A stretch of DNA of 64,000 bases from Sorghum bicolor (Eukaryota > Streptophyta > Magnoliopsida > Poales > Poaceae). The stretch's first letter is position 1, and the number at the start of each line of letters is the position of its first letter. The position numbers and the translations under genes were made by a program. Under the pieces are notes generated by a model, which ran no database searches, was not told the origin of the DNA, and saw nothing but the letters and a program-made list of their open reading frames with translations. Positions 11,612 to 23,138 of this stretch are shown here, one piece after another. The stretch is from assembly GCF_000003195.3 (NCBI RefSeq), contig NC_012871.2, forward strand, positions 3,459,997-3,523,996, read 5' to 3'.

Positions 11612-12250
11612 GCGGCGGCACGGTGGTGACCGCGGCGAGATAACAGATGAGAACAAAAAGTCTAGGGTTTGTTGCTGCCAAATGTCGTGGCGGTTTCGGT
11701 CCTCCTTTGTTTGTATTTATAGGGATACATGATGAGATCACGAAACATGCCTCCGCGTATCTCCGCACCACGCTACACGCCGTGTGCATCGCCATTCTTC
11801 CGTGGCGTGCACCACGCGCCGCAGTGCGCACCGTGGCGCGAACCCAACTGACTCGGCCAGACCGTGTCCAGGATGAGCATGCCTCCAACCTGGCACGTTC
11901 CCTATCTTGACTCTAGACGACTCCTGAACCAGCGCCGGCGGCACGGTGGTGACCGCGGCGAGATAACAGATGAGAACAAAAAGTCCAGGGTTTGTTGCTG
12001 CCAAATGTCGCGGCGGTTTCGGTCATCCTTTGTTTGTATTTATAGGGATACATGAGGAGATCACGGAACATGCCTCCGCGTATCTCCGCACCACGCTACA
12101 CACCGTGTGCATCGCCATTCTTCCATGGCGTGCACCACGCGCCGTAGCGCGCACCGTGGCGCGAACCCAACCGACTCGACCAGACCGTGTCTAGGATGAG
12201 CACGCCTCTAACCTAGCACGTTTCTTATCTTGACTCTAGACGACTCCTGA
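11612..12250. repeat. 323-bp tandem duplication, LTR-like
   Basis: Two near-identical copies follow each other with a period of 323 bases; the phrase CGGTGGTGACCGCGGCGAGA starts at 11621 and again at 11944. Each copy contains, on the minus strand, a TATAAATAC box followed by sequence open for a short peptide. Together with the adjoining 11040-11610 this looks like the U3/R/U5 part of a decayed LTR retrotransposon in minus orientation. The family is not recognised, and the host-gene alternative cannot be excluded. Confidence 0.6.
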
Positions 12251-12960
12251 ACAAATATCTTAATTAACTTATGCAATAGTTTAGCTAACAGGTGGCATGG
12301 AGCAAGGGCTGGCAGTGGTGGCATTTTCTGGCGGTGGCTGCAGATTCTAGGTATCGTAGTAGCTCTTTTCTGTAAACTTGCATTTGGTTAAACTTAAGAT
12401 ATACTGTGGCTTAGGATCAAATTAAAATCGCAATTTTTTTTGGGCAGAGGTAGTAACATATATACATTTATAGCATCATTTCTCTAAACAAGCAAACGTT
12501 AATGTTGTGACGGTATCCTTCCAACTCTTAAAACCTGTCCCAAAAGTCTTAAAAATGGTTACACACATTGAGAGAGGGAATATATTCTAGTGCGTCCCAA
12601 GCCCCTTTTGGAACGTAGGAATTTTGCAGGTATTGTATAGGAATTTCACGTGAGTTAGTTTATTTTTCACATTGAAATATACAGGACACAAAAAAAATCA
12701 GCGTTCCATGAGGCACAACATTGGCACAACATTCTACTAAAATAATTGCATCCTACTATATAGAACACTACTGTCATGCAACTTGTCCAGCAGCTAGCGT
12801 TGACGACAATAAGACAAATGCTACGGTCATTAATGTGTCTGCCGTAAGATCTGTGTGGAGCTAGTACCATGGCCAATGGTGCCTCACATATGGCAATGCA
12901 AACGAGATGTGACAAGCAATGCGGACACCACTCGCATGCCAATCCGATTGTCACGGTTTG

Positions 12961-13229
12961 TTCGGTTGTCACGGTTTGTTTGGTTTGTGGTCCGGCCTAA
13001 TCATCAAAGTTAAAGTTTATGTGATTGAGCAAAACTAGGATCTTTACAACTTGTCTTTTAGTGTACTACCCAGTTAGCTCTTCGCTATTAATACATGACT
13101 CATTTGTTTTTTTCACAATTTTTTAACCTTTTGTGTTAGACTTGACTGTAGCATGTTTCTTCTCTCTCCTCTACTCTCTCCACTACCTTAACATTCAGGC
13201 TACTTATAGTCTCATATTATACTTGCTCA
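12961..13229. other. Junction between the duplication units
   Basis: This short stretch separates the end of the source unit from the Mutator-like MITE and the copied unit. Nothing coding is seen. Confidence 0.4.
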
Positions 13230-13239
13230 TACAAAATTC

Positions 13240-14031
13240 GAGTAAAGTCCATCACCGGTCCCTAAACTTGTTTGGGTGTGTCATCCCGGTCCTTAAACTC
13301 ACAAAACGATTGTTTAGGTACCTAAACTTGTTCAGCTGTGTCAACCTAGTCCCTAAACTTAGAAATCTCCCATATAGGTCATCAAACTTGTTCAGTCGTG
13401 TCATCCCGGTCCCTAAACTTGTTTTTAAGTCATCTAGATCAAAGCAGGGCGAATCTAAAAACTCTATATAGAAAAATAATTCATAACTTTTTCATATGAT
13501 AAACTTTATATCAAATTTGTAGTAAGCAATGCGATCTACAACTTTGTAGTTGAAAAGTTTTTAAATTGAAATCTTTTGGGGTCCCAAAATATTTTTTGAA
13601 AGTTTTTAGATCTAGAAATTTAAAATTTAAAATTAAATTTTGTGATATTAAACGACTTTAAATAAAAAACATTTCAACTATAAAGTTGTAGAACACATTA
13701 AGGGCTACAACTTTGATATAAAGTTTGTCTTCATTCAAGTACATATGAAAAAGTTATGAATTATTTTTAATATAGAGTTTTTAGATCACTTTGTTTTGAC
13801 CTAGATGAGACTTAAAATCAAGTTTAGGGACCTGGATGACACAACTGAACAAATTTGAGGACTTAAACAGGTGATTTCTAAGTTTAGGGACCGAGATGAC
13901 ACAACTAAACAAGTTTAGGGACTAAGATGATACAGACGAACAAGTTCGAGAATTTAAATGGTCGATTTGCGAGTTTAGGGACCGGGATGACACATTAATA
14001 CAAGTTTAGAGACCGGTGGTGGACTTTACTC
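13240..14031. mobile_element. Mutator-like MITE forming a long hairpin, 792 bp
   Basis: The whole element is an imperfect inverted repeat with arms of nearly 400 bases. The ends are GAGTAAAGTCCATCACCGGT and ACCGGTGGTGGACTTTACTC. Near-identical 10-bp flanks TACAAAATTC and TATAAAATTC fit a Mutator-type target duplication. Each arm carries a CCCTAAACTTG phrase several times at intervals of about 55-60 bases. A transcript could fold into a long double-stranded RNA. Confidence 0.8.
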
Positions 14032-14052
14032 TATAAAATTCCGTTTGTTTCG

Positions 14053-14145
14053 TCGTGGCGGTGTGCCGCCGGCACCAGGCCTAGCGCCAGGTCCACCACC
14101 TTAGCCGCGCGCTTGAGAAGGCAGCGACCATGGCGCTTGCTCCAT
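14053..14145 (-). pseudogene. Truncated C2H2-EAR gene copy (N-terminus only)
   Basis: The ATG at 14145 and the next ten codons match the N-terminus of C2H2 gene 1 ([11 protein letters not shown] against [11 protein letters not shown]). The reading frame then meets a TAA at codon 15 and is shifted by one base in the following EAR-like region. The copy stops at about 14053, before the zinc finger, so no DNA-binding domain exists. Its upstream flank continues to 16460 with three transposons inserted. Confidence 0.9.
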
Positions 14146-14442
14146 CCAATCGGAAGGAATTTCCGCAATAAGCTGCCGTGGGGGTGGCGCTGTCGTTACA
14201 AGATGTACCACTGACAGTGCCAAGCTAGGTAGGTATAAGATTCGGCGGCTGTGTTACAATATGTACAGAAAAATGGAAGGAGCTAGCTAGGACGAATGTG
14301 AGAGAAGCATTGCTACGTGCTAGCGTGGCGAGATCGACGAAAAGTTGTACTACTTGACATGAGTGATGGGCTTGAAGGGCATCCGGTTCTCTTTTGGTAC
14401 TAGCAATATAGCAAGGAGCAGAAGCCTATATACTCCCTTCGT

Positions 14443-14579
14443 CAGAGCAAGAGTGGTCCATTTTAAATATAAAACCAAATTATAGAGCGATCTATGTGTA
14501 TTTTTTATGATTTTAGAGAGTTCATCTACTAAAAGGGTGGTCTATGGACCACATATCCACCTAGCTAGCTCCGCCTATG
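14443..14579. mobile_element. hAT-type MITE inserted in the MITE end
   Basis: A 137-bp insertion flanked by an exact 8-bp duplication CCCTTCGT (14435-14442 and 14580-14587), which is part of the Stowaway terminus itself. The ends CAGAGCAAGAG and CTCCGCCTATG are weak inverted repeats of a CAGRGGCGGAG-type hAT terminus. Confidence 0.8.
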
Positions 14580-14758
14580 CCCTTCGTTGTCCCAAAATAA
14601 CTGGCGTTCTCGCTTTTCAAAAAACAATTTTAATTAAATATATATTAAAGAAATATTAATACTTATTATACATAATTAGTATCATCAGAAAGATCTTTGA
14701 ATCTAATTTTTTAACAAATTTATTTGGAGATATAAATGTTACACATATTTTCTATAAA

Positions 14759-15719
14759 CACTACTACATAAATTCTTTTGCGCAGGGTTTGGTATAGTGT
14801 CTCGGAGGCGGACAGAAATTTTAACCGCCTCGGTTAATGCCTGGATTAACCGAAGCGGTTATTTTTTATTAACCGAGGCGGTTAAAAATAACCGCGGTCT
14901 AAAATCTATTAACCGAGGCGAGTCTTATAAGAGGCCCGCCTAGAAAAATAGGGCTATTTTCTCGGTTAATATGGCCAAGCCCAACATACCTAGGCGAGGC
15001 CCAGGCCAAGCCCAATAGCTGAAAGTAGTATAAATACAGGGTTAGGGTTTCACTCCCTTTCCTCACTCAACCGCCTCTCGCTCTCTCCATAGACCACGCC
15101 TCTTCTCTCCGTAGCCCGACGGCGCCTCCTCTCTGTAGCCCGATGGCGCCTCCTCTTCGTAGCCCGATGTACCCATCCAAGCGGCGCCCCTCTGCCCATC
15201 TCGATGCCCTCTCTCCTCTCGGCACCTCCTCCTCTCCCCATCACGCTACTGCTCGCCCCTTCCCTCCCAACGGCGTGGGGTAGCGGCCCAGCGGCAGGAG
15301 TCGCGCGCCCTGCCGCGGTTCGGCGAGCAGCAGCGGTGCCTCCCTCGGAGCAGCAACGGCGCCTCACCTGGAGCAGCAGCGGTGTGGGTGCCTACAGCAG
15401 CGCTGCCTTCCCTCTCCCTCGAGCTTCTCCGACAGCGCCTAAACTCTCTCTCCATCTCCTTTGGCGGCAGCTACGGTGAGGAATAGCGGCCCCATCGAGC
15501 TTGTGCTCAGATCCGACGAGCGGGTGCCCATATCTTGTCATGGCGGCAGCAGATCGACCAACATACGGGCTTTTTTTATTTTTTTATTTAATTTATGATG
15601 CGAGCATTTGAACCGCCTCGGTAAAGATTTATTTACTATGACCTTAGCACCGAGGCGGTTGCGATGCCCGCCTCGGTTAATCAGTTTTGCCCGGCTCGGT
15701 AAAATTTTCTATAGTAGTG
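14759..15719. mobile_element. Non-autonomous CACTA element A, 961 bp
   Basis: It starts CACTACTACATAAATTC and ends GAAAATTTTCTATAGTAGTG in the sense of an inverted CACTA terminus. AAA flanks both sides (14756-14758 and 15720-15722). Subterminal copies of TTAACCGAGGCGG lie near both ends. The middle, about 15050-15480, is GC-rich without a recognisable protein. No transposase is present, so it depends on another element. Confidence 0.9.
15028..15062 (+). promoter_or_regulatory. TATA and leader retained in CACTA A
   Basis: AGTATAAATACAGGGTTAGG lies just inside the left subterminal repeats and is followed by a pyrimidine-rich leader. The same arrangement is found in CACTA B near 17424 and CACTA C near 46735 (minus). 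Confidence 0.5.
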
Positions 15720-16460
15720 AAAATTTAGTCAAACTTGCGACACGAAAACTTAAAACGACAGTTATTTTGAGATGGAGGGAGTATGCAAGACAGCAAATAC
15801 ACATGCGATACATAGATATAGAGGGGAAAGGAAGAAAAATTCTGTGTGCAGCAGTGCTAGCTATGTCTATCCGGTTCATATAGGGCACTGCAATTCGAAC
15901 ACAGGGCCATATATGGAATTTTGAAGTTTTGAGGGCCATAGAAGGAATAAGTGAGTTTCGAGTTTCACAGGGCCATAAAGATAATTCCCCTCAATGAACT
16001 GAGTTCCATTGAGATGAAACTAGTTTACACTATTTTGAACATACGAGTATTGAATACTTGGACAGAAAACCACCACTGGACTGGCCTTATCGTTCCTCCT
16101 TCTAAACCTGTCCCAAAAAACTTCAAAATGGCTACATACATTGACAAAGGATGTATATTCTAGTGTGTGCCAAGGTGCCAAGCTAGCAACTTAGTAAGGC
16201 TCAAATAAATAAATTCCTCATCTTACAACCATGCAAAATAAGCGCATCCTACTATAAAACACTACTGTCACGCAAGTTGTCCAGAAGCACAGCACAGTCG
16301 ACAACAAGACAAATGCTATAGCTATCAATGTCTGTAGTACAAGATCAATTGAGCTACTACCCTAGCCAATATGTTGCCTCACATGGCAATGCAATTGAGA
16401 TGGAACAAGCAATGCAGACACTACAAACATGCCAATCCGAATTTTTCACGGTATGCACTC

Positions 16461-17040
16461 ATGCCCTACAAAATTGGCCAATTAAACACGAATACAGTGT
16501 ACAAATAACTAATAATAAGACAAAAAGTTGAAATCCAAAATGTGGGTTCACATGACATCACAAAAAGATGCAGCAAGAGGTGATATAAGTTAAGGTTTCA
16601 ACTAAATACATATTAAAAAATTCATAGACATACAACACAACGATGGAAACACATACAAAGTAATTGATATATTTATCATAATCGGATAAAGATTATAGAA
16701 AATCTATATCGGTGTACATCAGGAAATAAATGAGGAGAGTAAGTAAAAATAATCAAATTTCATTAGTTGTAGGAATCCATGAAAGTACATAATTAACCTC
16801 TAGCTGGTGTTGGAGCATGGATCGATTGATGTGCTGTTAGATGCTAATAAATGTTAAAATCCATAGCATCATAGACAGATTTAGAGTGGTGAGCAAAAGG
16901 GGTTTTATCTTCCTCAATTCATCACCCCATCTTCTTTTTCTTCTTCATCATCCTCCCTTTTTTTCTTTTTCTTTTTTTTGTGTTGTTGTTGCAGGGTCTC
17001 GTGTACCATGTTGGATATATCACCCCAAGAGTATGCATTA
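16461..17040. other. Intergenic, nothing recognised
   Basis: AT-rich sequence with pyrimidine runs near 16925-16980. ORFs under 70 codons have no recognisable features. Confidence 0.45.
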
Positions 17041-17708
17041 GTGTTTGTTTGGATGAACTAGGACTAGTTGTTAGCCATGGCTAAAAAAATAGTCACACTA
17101 TTACAAAATTTATAAACCGTGACCTTTCAAAATGGCCCTTGGAGGTGGGTAGGATTCCTAATCGCCTCGGTTAATGGTAGACATTAATCGACGCGGTCAT
17201 CTTTTATTAACCGAGATGGTTACAAATAACCGTCTCGGTTAATCAATTTATAGAGACGGGTATCCTAAAATGACTGCCTCGGTTAACGTAGATTAACCGA
17301 GGAGGTCATCCTAAGGCAACAACCTCGGTAAATCCTTAATGGAGCTCGGTATTATATCTCCAACCGCCTCAATAAATATGTAGCCCAAATAACCCATATC
17401 ACGGTCCATATCACGCTCATCATATATATACAAGGTTAGGGTTTTGGTTCACTTATCCCTCTCACTCCTCTTAGAAGCTCTCGTCGATCTCTCCCTCTTC
17501 CATTTCTCCCCACGTGCTGCAGCAACCTCCTCCCTCCCACTCTCTCAATCTCCCTCCCTCGGCGATGGCGACGGTGCTGCTCTTCTCTCCCGACATGGCG
17601 AGGCACCCCCCTTCTCTCTCTGGTAGCCAGGCATAGGAGCTACCTAGATCCATGGCGGCGCGCTCCGATCCTCCTCTCTCTCCAGTGGCCAGGCATGTGG
17701 AGCGGCTA

Positions 17709-18245
17709 TATAACACTCCAAAATTTCAATTTTGGGTTGTCATTATAAAATACTAAATAAAATGAATGATTTTTAATATGTGGATAAAATTTGTCAACAT
17801 TAGTTCAGATTTCCATTTAGGAAAATGATGCTTTAAAAAACAATTAATTGTGTCGGCTTTTGTTGATGTGATGCTTGTCTATTACTTGAGTTTATTTTTT
17901 TTTGTTTTTTTATGTGTGCTAAGATTTAAAAAAAAACACGCTTAGACATCGTCCGATCCTTCCCAAGAATTTTTTGGACATTTTCGAGACTTTTTCCCTT
18001 TTTCCTAAAGCAAAAATCTAATTTTTGGATGCTCTAAAATTCTTTTTCATAGGCACCAAAAACTTTATTTGGATTGATCAACTCTCAATATATCTCTAAA
18101 AGTTTTCCTTTAATTTTTAGAATTTTGGAAATATTTTTCAGGGATTTAAAATGATTTTATCTTTTTCTGGAATTATTTTTAAACTGAAAATGATTTTTAT
18201 AAATCCCGAAATTAATAATTTTCGAAATTTTTCTAAACCCCAGAG

Positions 18246-18335
<90 letters not shown>

Positions 18336-21300
18336 TCTCCTTCTCGCGCTGGTTCCAGAAGTACAAACCCTATCTCGAGCCGCCACTCCGTTTGCTCTAG
18401 ATCTAATGCCGAAGTTCCACCGGTGAACTTTTCCGGCGAACACTCCGGCGAGCTTTTCCGATCAGTTCGTCGCGTTCCAGTGAATCCTACCACCACTACA
18501 TGGTAGCCCTCTTCTTTCCCTACGTCGTGGTATATTTGTCTTCTTCGATCTGTGGCCGTTTAATAGTTTTCTCTTTATTCCGGTGAACTTTCTGATGAAC
18601 AACTATATGGATAGTCGTTCTTTTCTCTGTTACCGGTCATCCCCATTCCTCCTTCCTTCAGGCTGTGACACCAAGACGACACGTCCCGCGTACGATGCCA
18701 CGCCGCAGCCCTGGCCCCCTCCTTTGCGCGCATGGTGGATGGACGCTGCCACTGTCGCTTGCGGTCAGGAGCTGCTGCCCCGAGCAGCCCTGTCCCACTC
18801 GCGAGCTTGCCCCTGTGCCGCCGTGGCTTGGCACGCCGCGCTGCCTGGCCGTCCAGCCGAGGCCCGGCCAAGCCCCTTCCCCCACGATGTGCAGGAGAGC
18901 ACTTTCCTGTGTGCGTACGTGAAAGAGACGAAGGAGATGGATGAAGGTCTCCGCCATTCATTCATATTATATCGAGTGGTTTAAGTTGCGTTGTTTTCGT
19001 ATCGTCGTGCTCTACGCAATAGCAGTAAATTTCATCATGGGACTCTTTTATTAATTATTTATTTGGATGTAATTTGATTAATAACTATTTAATAGTTTCT
19101 AATTAAAAGTGATTTAGGGTTTTATAATTCTGTTCTTGTTGCTATTATGTTGTTGCTATTATGTAAGTTACGATCGGTGCCATGTTATGTGTTTATAAAT
19201 TTTAATCATATGAATTTGGTTACTGATTAGTGATTGCTCTTCTAAATTTAAAGCGAATTAGGTTTATAATTTCAACTTTTATAAATAAATGCTAACATGA
19301 TTAATATTAGCTTAAAATGTTTCTCGATTATCATTTATTTAGTTAAACATGAAGCATGTAATTAATTTGGTTAATATTTATCTAATGTCATTTTTTAATG
19401 AAAAGCAAGTTAGATTTATTTATTGGTCTTTCACAAGTTAATTATAATATCATTAATACTAACGCTAATGTTTTCTCAATAATGACCTACTTAGATCCAC
19501 TCTAAAACAAATATTTATTGATTAGTGTTGTCACATGATTGCTTTCTAAATTATATCAATATTTAAGTGACTTAGATAATATTAAATATTAATATAATTA
19601 ATATCAACCTAAATGATTTTTCAATTATGACTTGCTAAAATGCTATAAATGCTAAAATAGTTTAAATAATTTATATAACTATTTATAAATAGAATATGAC
19701 TAGAACTATACTTTGTCTTTTATAATTATAGTTTGTTTAATTCCACTTTATGATATTTCTAAAACAAACCAAGTCTATAGTTAGTCTTTGTGTTGCAAAC
19801 ATATTGATAGTCGTGTCTTCTTGGCGTTAGCTCTGTTTTCCGTTGTTCTTACGCTCCCATGATCATAACATCGAGCCGTGCCGATTAGTGCGATCTTTTC
19901 AATATTTGTCTTTGTGCATGATGAGTTGTTCTTAGTTGTTTTTGCTGTCTGTTTGTTGTGCTTGGTTGTTGCGAACAGAAGAAGCGTGGTTTGTTAGCGC
20001 CCGAATATCACGAGCTGAGGACCCACAGTCGAAGCAGAAGTTGGAGATTAGAAGAAAGAAGCCAAAGAATTCTGAGCAGATATACACTGGGAATAAAGGC
20101 AAGTGCAGGCACCCTTTGATCATATTGTACCTATGAACTTCAATTACATTTACTTTTCATTGCATGAGTCTTAATACTGCAAACCCCAAGGACTCGACTA
20201 GCCCTCTACTACTATTCTTTGAATACCTGGGTTTATACATGGGTAGTATAGTAAACAGTAGATATGCTTAGCTTCTCTGCTCATCTATTCCATATAATAA
20301 ATGAAAGTAAATAATCTTGCCAAATGAATTCTTCAATGATGATTAATGTTTAAATGATGAACAATGGTCACTTCGGTGACGAAGATGTTGCGGTGCCTGC
20401 GAGCATCGTGGTTTGTTGAGGAAAGGGGGAGCGGGTATTGTTGGTTGGCCCAGCTGCGGGGCGTACCCATCTCTGCTCTCCGTAAGGACTTAGTCATGGA
20501 GCGGCCCCCTGGGACATACAGTGCAGCTCCAAGCTATATGGCTCTGGCTTGACTCATTAGCAGGACCTCCACTAGTAGGGTGTTACTTTTTGGGTAGGCG
20601 TGAGGAAGTAACTTGGGTAATGAATATTAAGTTGTCGGTTGATCGATATGCCATGGCTATGGGTATCGACTGCCGAGCGCCCTGGCCAAAACTTACGAGT
20701 GGCATCCTATTAGTTGGACCCTGTAAAAGGTCTCGTAGTGAGACCCTGCCTGCTCACCTTGGCAGTGTTTTGGGGAGTCACGACCCCGGGCAAATGGGAA
20801 TCACGACTTGGAGTGAAAGTGCATACCTCTGCAGAGTGTAAAACTGATATATCAGCCGTGCTCACGGTCACGAGCAGCCCAGACCCTCACTTGATGAGCA
20901 AATTGGATTCACTGGATACTTGGAGATGGAACTTGGCGAGGTTGCTACCTCGTGTTTTGGCGGAATGGCTATTCCGTGTTGGCAGGATTGCTATCCTATG
21001 CAAATATTTGGGGGTTAATCCCTGGACTATAATAATTATTAGGATAGTCTTTTAAAAGATGCTAATTACTACTTACACTAATTAAGGGTTGGGTTTATGC
21101 TACTCACCATTAGTAGTAGGTTGTTCTAATGATAGTCATAATTAAAAGTGATCAACTAAAATGCTACCGCAGTCAAACCAAGTCAGCTTTACCTTGTTTT
21201 TAAGCCTTGCATGTCATTATACTTTCCGCTGTACTTGCTGAGTTCGACATGAACTCACCCTTGCTATTTCCCCCACACCCCCAGTGTGTAGTAAAGTGCT

Positions 21301-21575
21301 GCTCAGAAGAAGAACAAAGATGCTATGAAGTTTTCTAGAAGTATATCAGAAGTGCTTGGCATACGGAGCCTCCAGTCATCCGTCCCTGAGAAGAATGGAG
21401 CCTAAGAAGTTTAGCTACTGTTTCCGCATACTCTGATGTTTGTAAGTGTTAATATAAATATGTTTTCCGCTATATATAACATTGTTTCTGATATTTCTAT
21501 TCTTTTGTTCTATGTGTGGACTTCCTGGGAACACATATGACGAGTCTGGTCTCATTTTTAAACCAGGGTGTGACA
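17709..21575 (+). mobile_element. Gypsy-type solo LTR (family B), 3867 bp
   Basis: The left end reads TATAACACTCCAAAATTTC, evidently a mutated TGTAACACYC, and the right end reads CCAGGGTGTGACA. An exact 5-bp duplication GGCTA flanks it (17704-17708 and 21576-21580). No internal coding region, primer-binding site or second LTR is present, so this is a solo LTR left by recombination. It contains a long TA microsatellite and the triple palindrome block at 20827-20867. Orientation follows the TGTAACAC start. Confidence 0.88.
18247..18331. repeat. (TA)n microsatellite, about 85 bases
   Basis: An uninterrupted TA run inside the family B solo LTR. All frames through it encode Ile-Tyr repeats and are artefacts. 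Confidence 0.97.
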
Positions 21576-22351
21576 GGCTAGATCGACAATGGTGCACCCT
21601 CCTCCTCCCTCTCCGGTGGCTAGGTGCGTGGGACGGCCAGATCCATGGTGGCATGCCCCCTCTCCTTCCCCTCTGGTGCCTAGGCATATGGGGGCGACTG
21701 GATCCCTGGCGGCGCCCCCTCCTCCCTCTCCAGTAGCCAGACACACTAGGGGGTGTCCGGATCCGCGACAACACACCCCCTTTCTCTCTGGTGGCCAGGC
21801 GCACAGGGGCGGCCAGATCCACGGTGGCGCTGCCCCCTCTTCCCTCTCCGGCGGCCAGGCACACTGGGTGTGACCAGATCCGTGGTGGAGTGGTCCCCTC
21901 CTCCCTCTCCGATGGCCTGGCGTGTCGGGCCGACTGGATCCGGCGGCGACTAAGTATCCTCCTCCCTCTCCTTTGGCCTGGAGTGTGAGGGTTGGCCGAA
22001 TCTACGACGGTGGTGCATGGGCACTGGCTCCGAGATTGGGCTCACCGGTGGGCTTGCTAGTGGACTTTGTTTTTTATTTTTTTTTGTAATGATTAACCGA
22101 GGCGGGCATCCTAACGTGCCCCGCCTCGGTTAATGGATTTACCGTGGCAGGCATAGGCGACCACCGCGATGAGGCCATGATTAACCGTGACCTTAGATCC
22201 ACGGCGGACGCCTTTACCCGCCACAAAAAATGAAAAACGCCTGCCACAATTAAGTTTTATGTACTAGTGTCAGCTAAAAACTAGCCAACTAGGTTTTTTA
22301 TGAAATTAGTCAACTAGTTGTTAGCCTATAATTTCTATTCTAGGCTAACAT

Positions 22352-22354
22352 AGG

Positions 22355-22410
<56 letters not shown>
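22352..22410. repeat. (GA)n microsatellite
   Basis: A nearly pure GA run of about 58 bases within the outer MITE, just right of CACTA B. Confidence 0.95.
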
Positions 22411-22411
<1 letters not shown>

Positions 22412-22581
22412 ATAGAAGAGAGATGTGACTTTTTGGTACATGTAGCACTTTTAGCCTCTGTTACCTGGATTTGAAGGATTAGTGCACTAACAATTACTTG
22501 GGCCAATGGCTAAACTTTAGCCTCTATTGTCTGGATTTGAAGGATTAGTTCACTCTAACAATTAGTTGGGCCCATGGCTAA

Positions 22582-22814
22582 GGGGTGTTTGGTTGGAGGT
22601 GTTAAATTTTAATAGGTACTATAGCATTTTTTCATTTTATTTGGCAATTAGTATCCAATCGTGGACTAATTAGGCTTAAAAGATTCGTCTCGTAAATTAT
22701 TCTCTAGCTATGTTTTTAGTTTCATAAATATTCTAGATTTAGTACTTTATGCATGTGTCCAAATATTCGTTATGATAGATGTTAAAGAAAAAATAAGAGC
22801 AACTAAACAAGGCC
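22582..22814. mobile_element. Tourist-like MITE nested in the outer MITE
   Basis: Ends GGGGTGTTTGGTTGGAGG and GCAACTAAACAAGGCC, flanked by TAA at 22579-22581 and 22815-22817. Interior phrase AGTATCCAATCGTGGACTAA is shared with 6346-6578. Confidence 0.82.
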
Positions 22815-23043
22815 TAAACTTTAGCCTACCCATTATCCCTCTGGTTTAGATCAACTAAAGTTTAGCAACTAGTTAGTGGACCATGAGAATGAGATCCAAA
22901 CAAGCCCTTAGTAATATTGTTTGTTTGTCAAGATCTCCTCACGGACAAACCACACAACCGGTCCTGTGCTGAGTTTATTTAGGTCATGTTTGTTTCTTAG
23001 GAATCGAGAGGAACCGGAAATAAAACGAGAATCACTTTCTAAC

Positions 23044-23070
23044 ATATATATATATATATATATATATATT
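23044..23070. repeat. Short (TA)n microsatellite
   Basis: A run of TA repeats of about 26 bases. Confidence 0.9.
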
Positions 23071-23138
23071 GATTTTAATTCAAATATGCCTTTATATACT
23101 ACTAGTATTTTTCAAGGGTAGTCTGGGTCACTGCTTAT

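Larger units (their letters stand above)
10270..12960. repeat. Source unit of a segmental duplication (copy in 14053-16460)
   Basis: The first 90 coding bases, 5' region and upstream DNA of C2H2 gene 1 recur in order at 14053-16460. Matching blocks are 10270-10735 with 14053-15870 (after removing inserted transposons) and about 12510-12960 with 16095-16460. The source unit has extra DNA at about 10740-12500 that the copy lacks, including the 323-bp tandem repeat. Confidence 0.85.
14433..15781. mobile_element. Stowaway-like MITE carrying two nested transposons
   Basis: The outer ends are CTCCCTTCGT and GATGGAGGGAG, with a TA duplication (14431-14432 and 15782-15783). Without its two passengers it would be about 240 bp, a normal size for this family. 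Confidence 0.85.
14053..16460. repeat. Copied unit of the C2H2 segmental duplication
   Basis: Paralogous to 10270-12960. The copy is interrupted at 14433-15781 by a Stowaway-like MITE that carries a hAT MITE and a CACTA. Joining the flanks across the insertion restores the alignment (CCTATA then TGCAAGACAGCAA, against CTATATATGCAAAGACAGCAA in the source). Confidence 0.85.
17525..22030. repeat. ~60-bp GC-rich minisatellite in CACTA B, split by the LTR
   Basis: About seven diverged copies of a 60-bp unit run from 21590 to 22030, each with a CTCCCTCTCC start, a GTGGCCAGGC-like middle and a GATCCRYGGYGG-like end. More diverged copies lie at 17525-17708, left of the solo LTR. The frames open through it encode only shadow peptides. 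Confidence 0.7.
17096..22269. mobile_element. Non-autonomous CACTA element B
   Basis: It begins CACTATTACAAAATTTA and ends TTTTATGTACTAGTG, with TCA on both sides (17093-17095 and 22270-22272). Subterminal TTAACCGAGGCGG-type repeats occur at both ends (17180-17360 and 22085-22140). Of its 5174 bases, 3867 are a later solo LTR. No transposase is encoded. Confidence 0.88.
17041..22907. mobile_element. Tourist-like MITE split by a CACTA and a second MITE
   Basis: The outer ends GTGTTTGTTTGGATGAAC and GATCCAAACAAGCCC are inverted and flanked by TTA (17038-17040 and 22908-22910). Removing the CACTA at 17096-22269 and the MITE at 22582-22814 leaves roughly 460 bp with matching GTTAGCCATGGCTAA-type interior phrases. 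Confidence 0.8.

Noticed and set aside
15050..15479. ORFs of about 100 codons on both strands
   Set aside because: They lie in the GC-rich interior of non-autonomous CACTA A and have no domain.
18151..18496. Several ORFs of Ile-Tyr repeats on both strands
   Set aside because: They run through a pure TA microsatellite inside a solo LTR.
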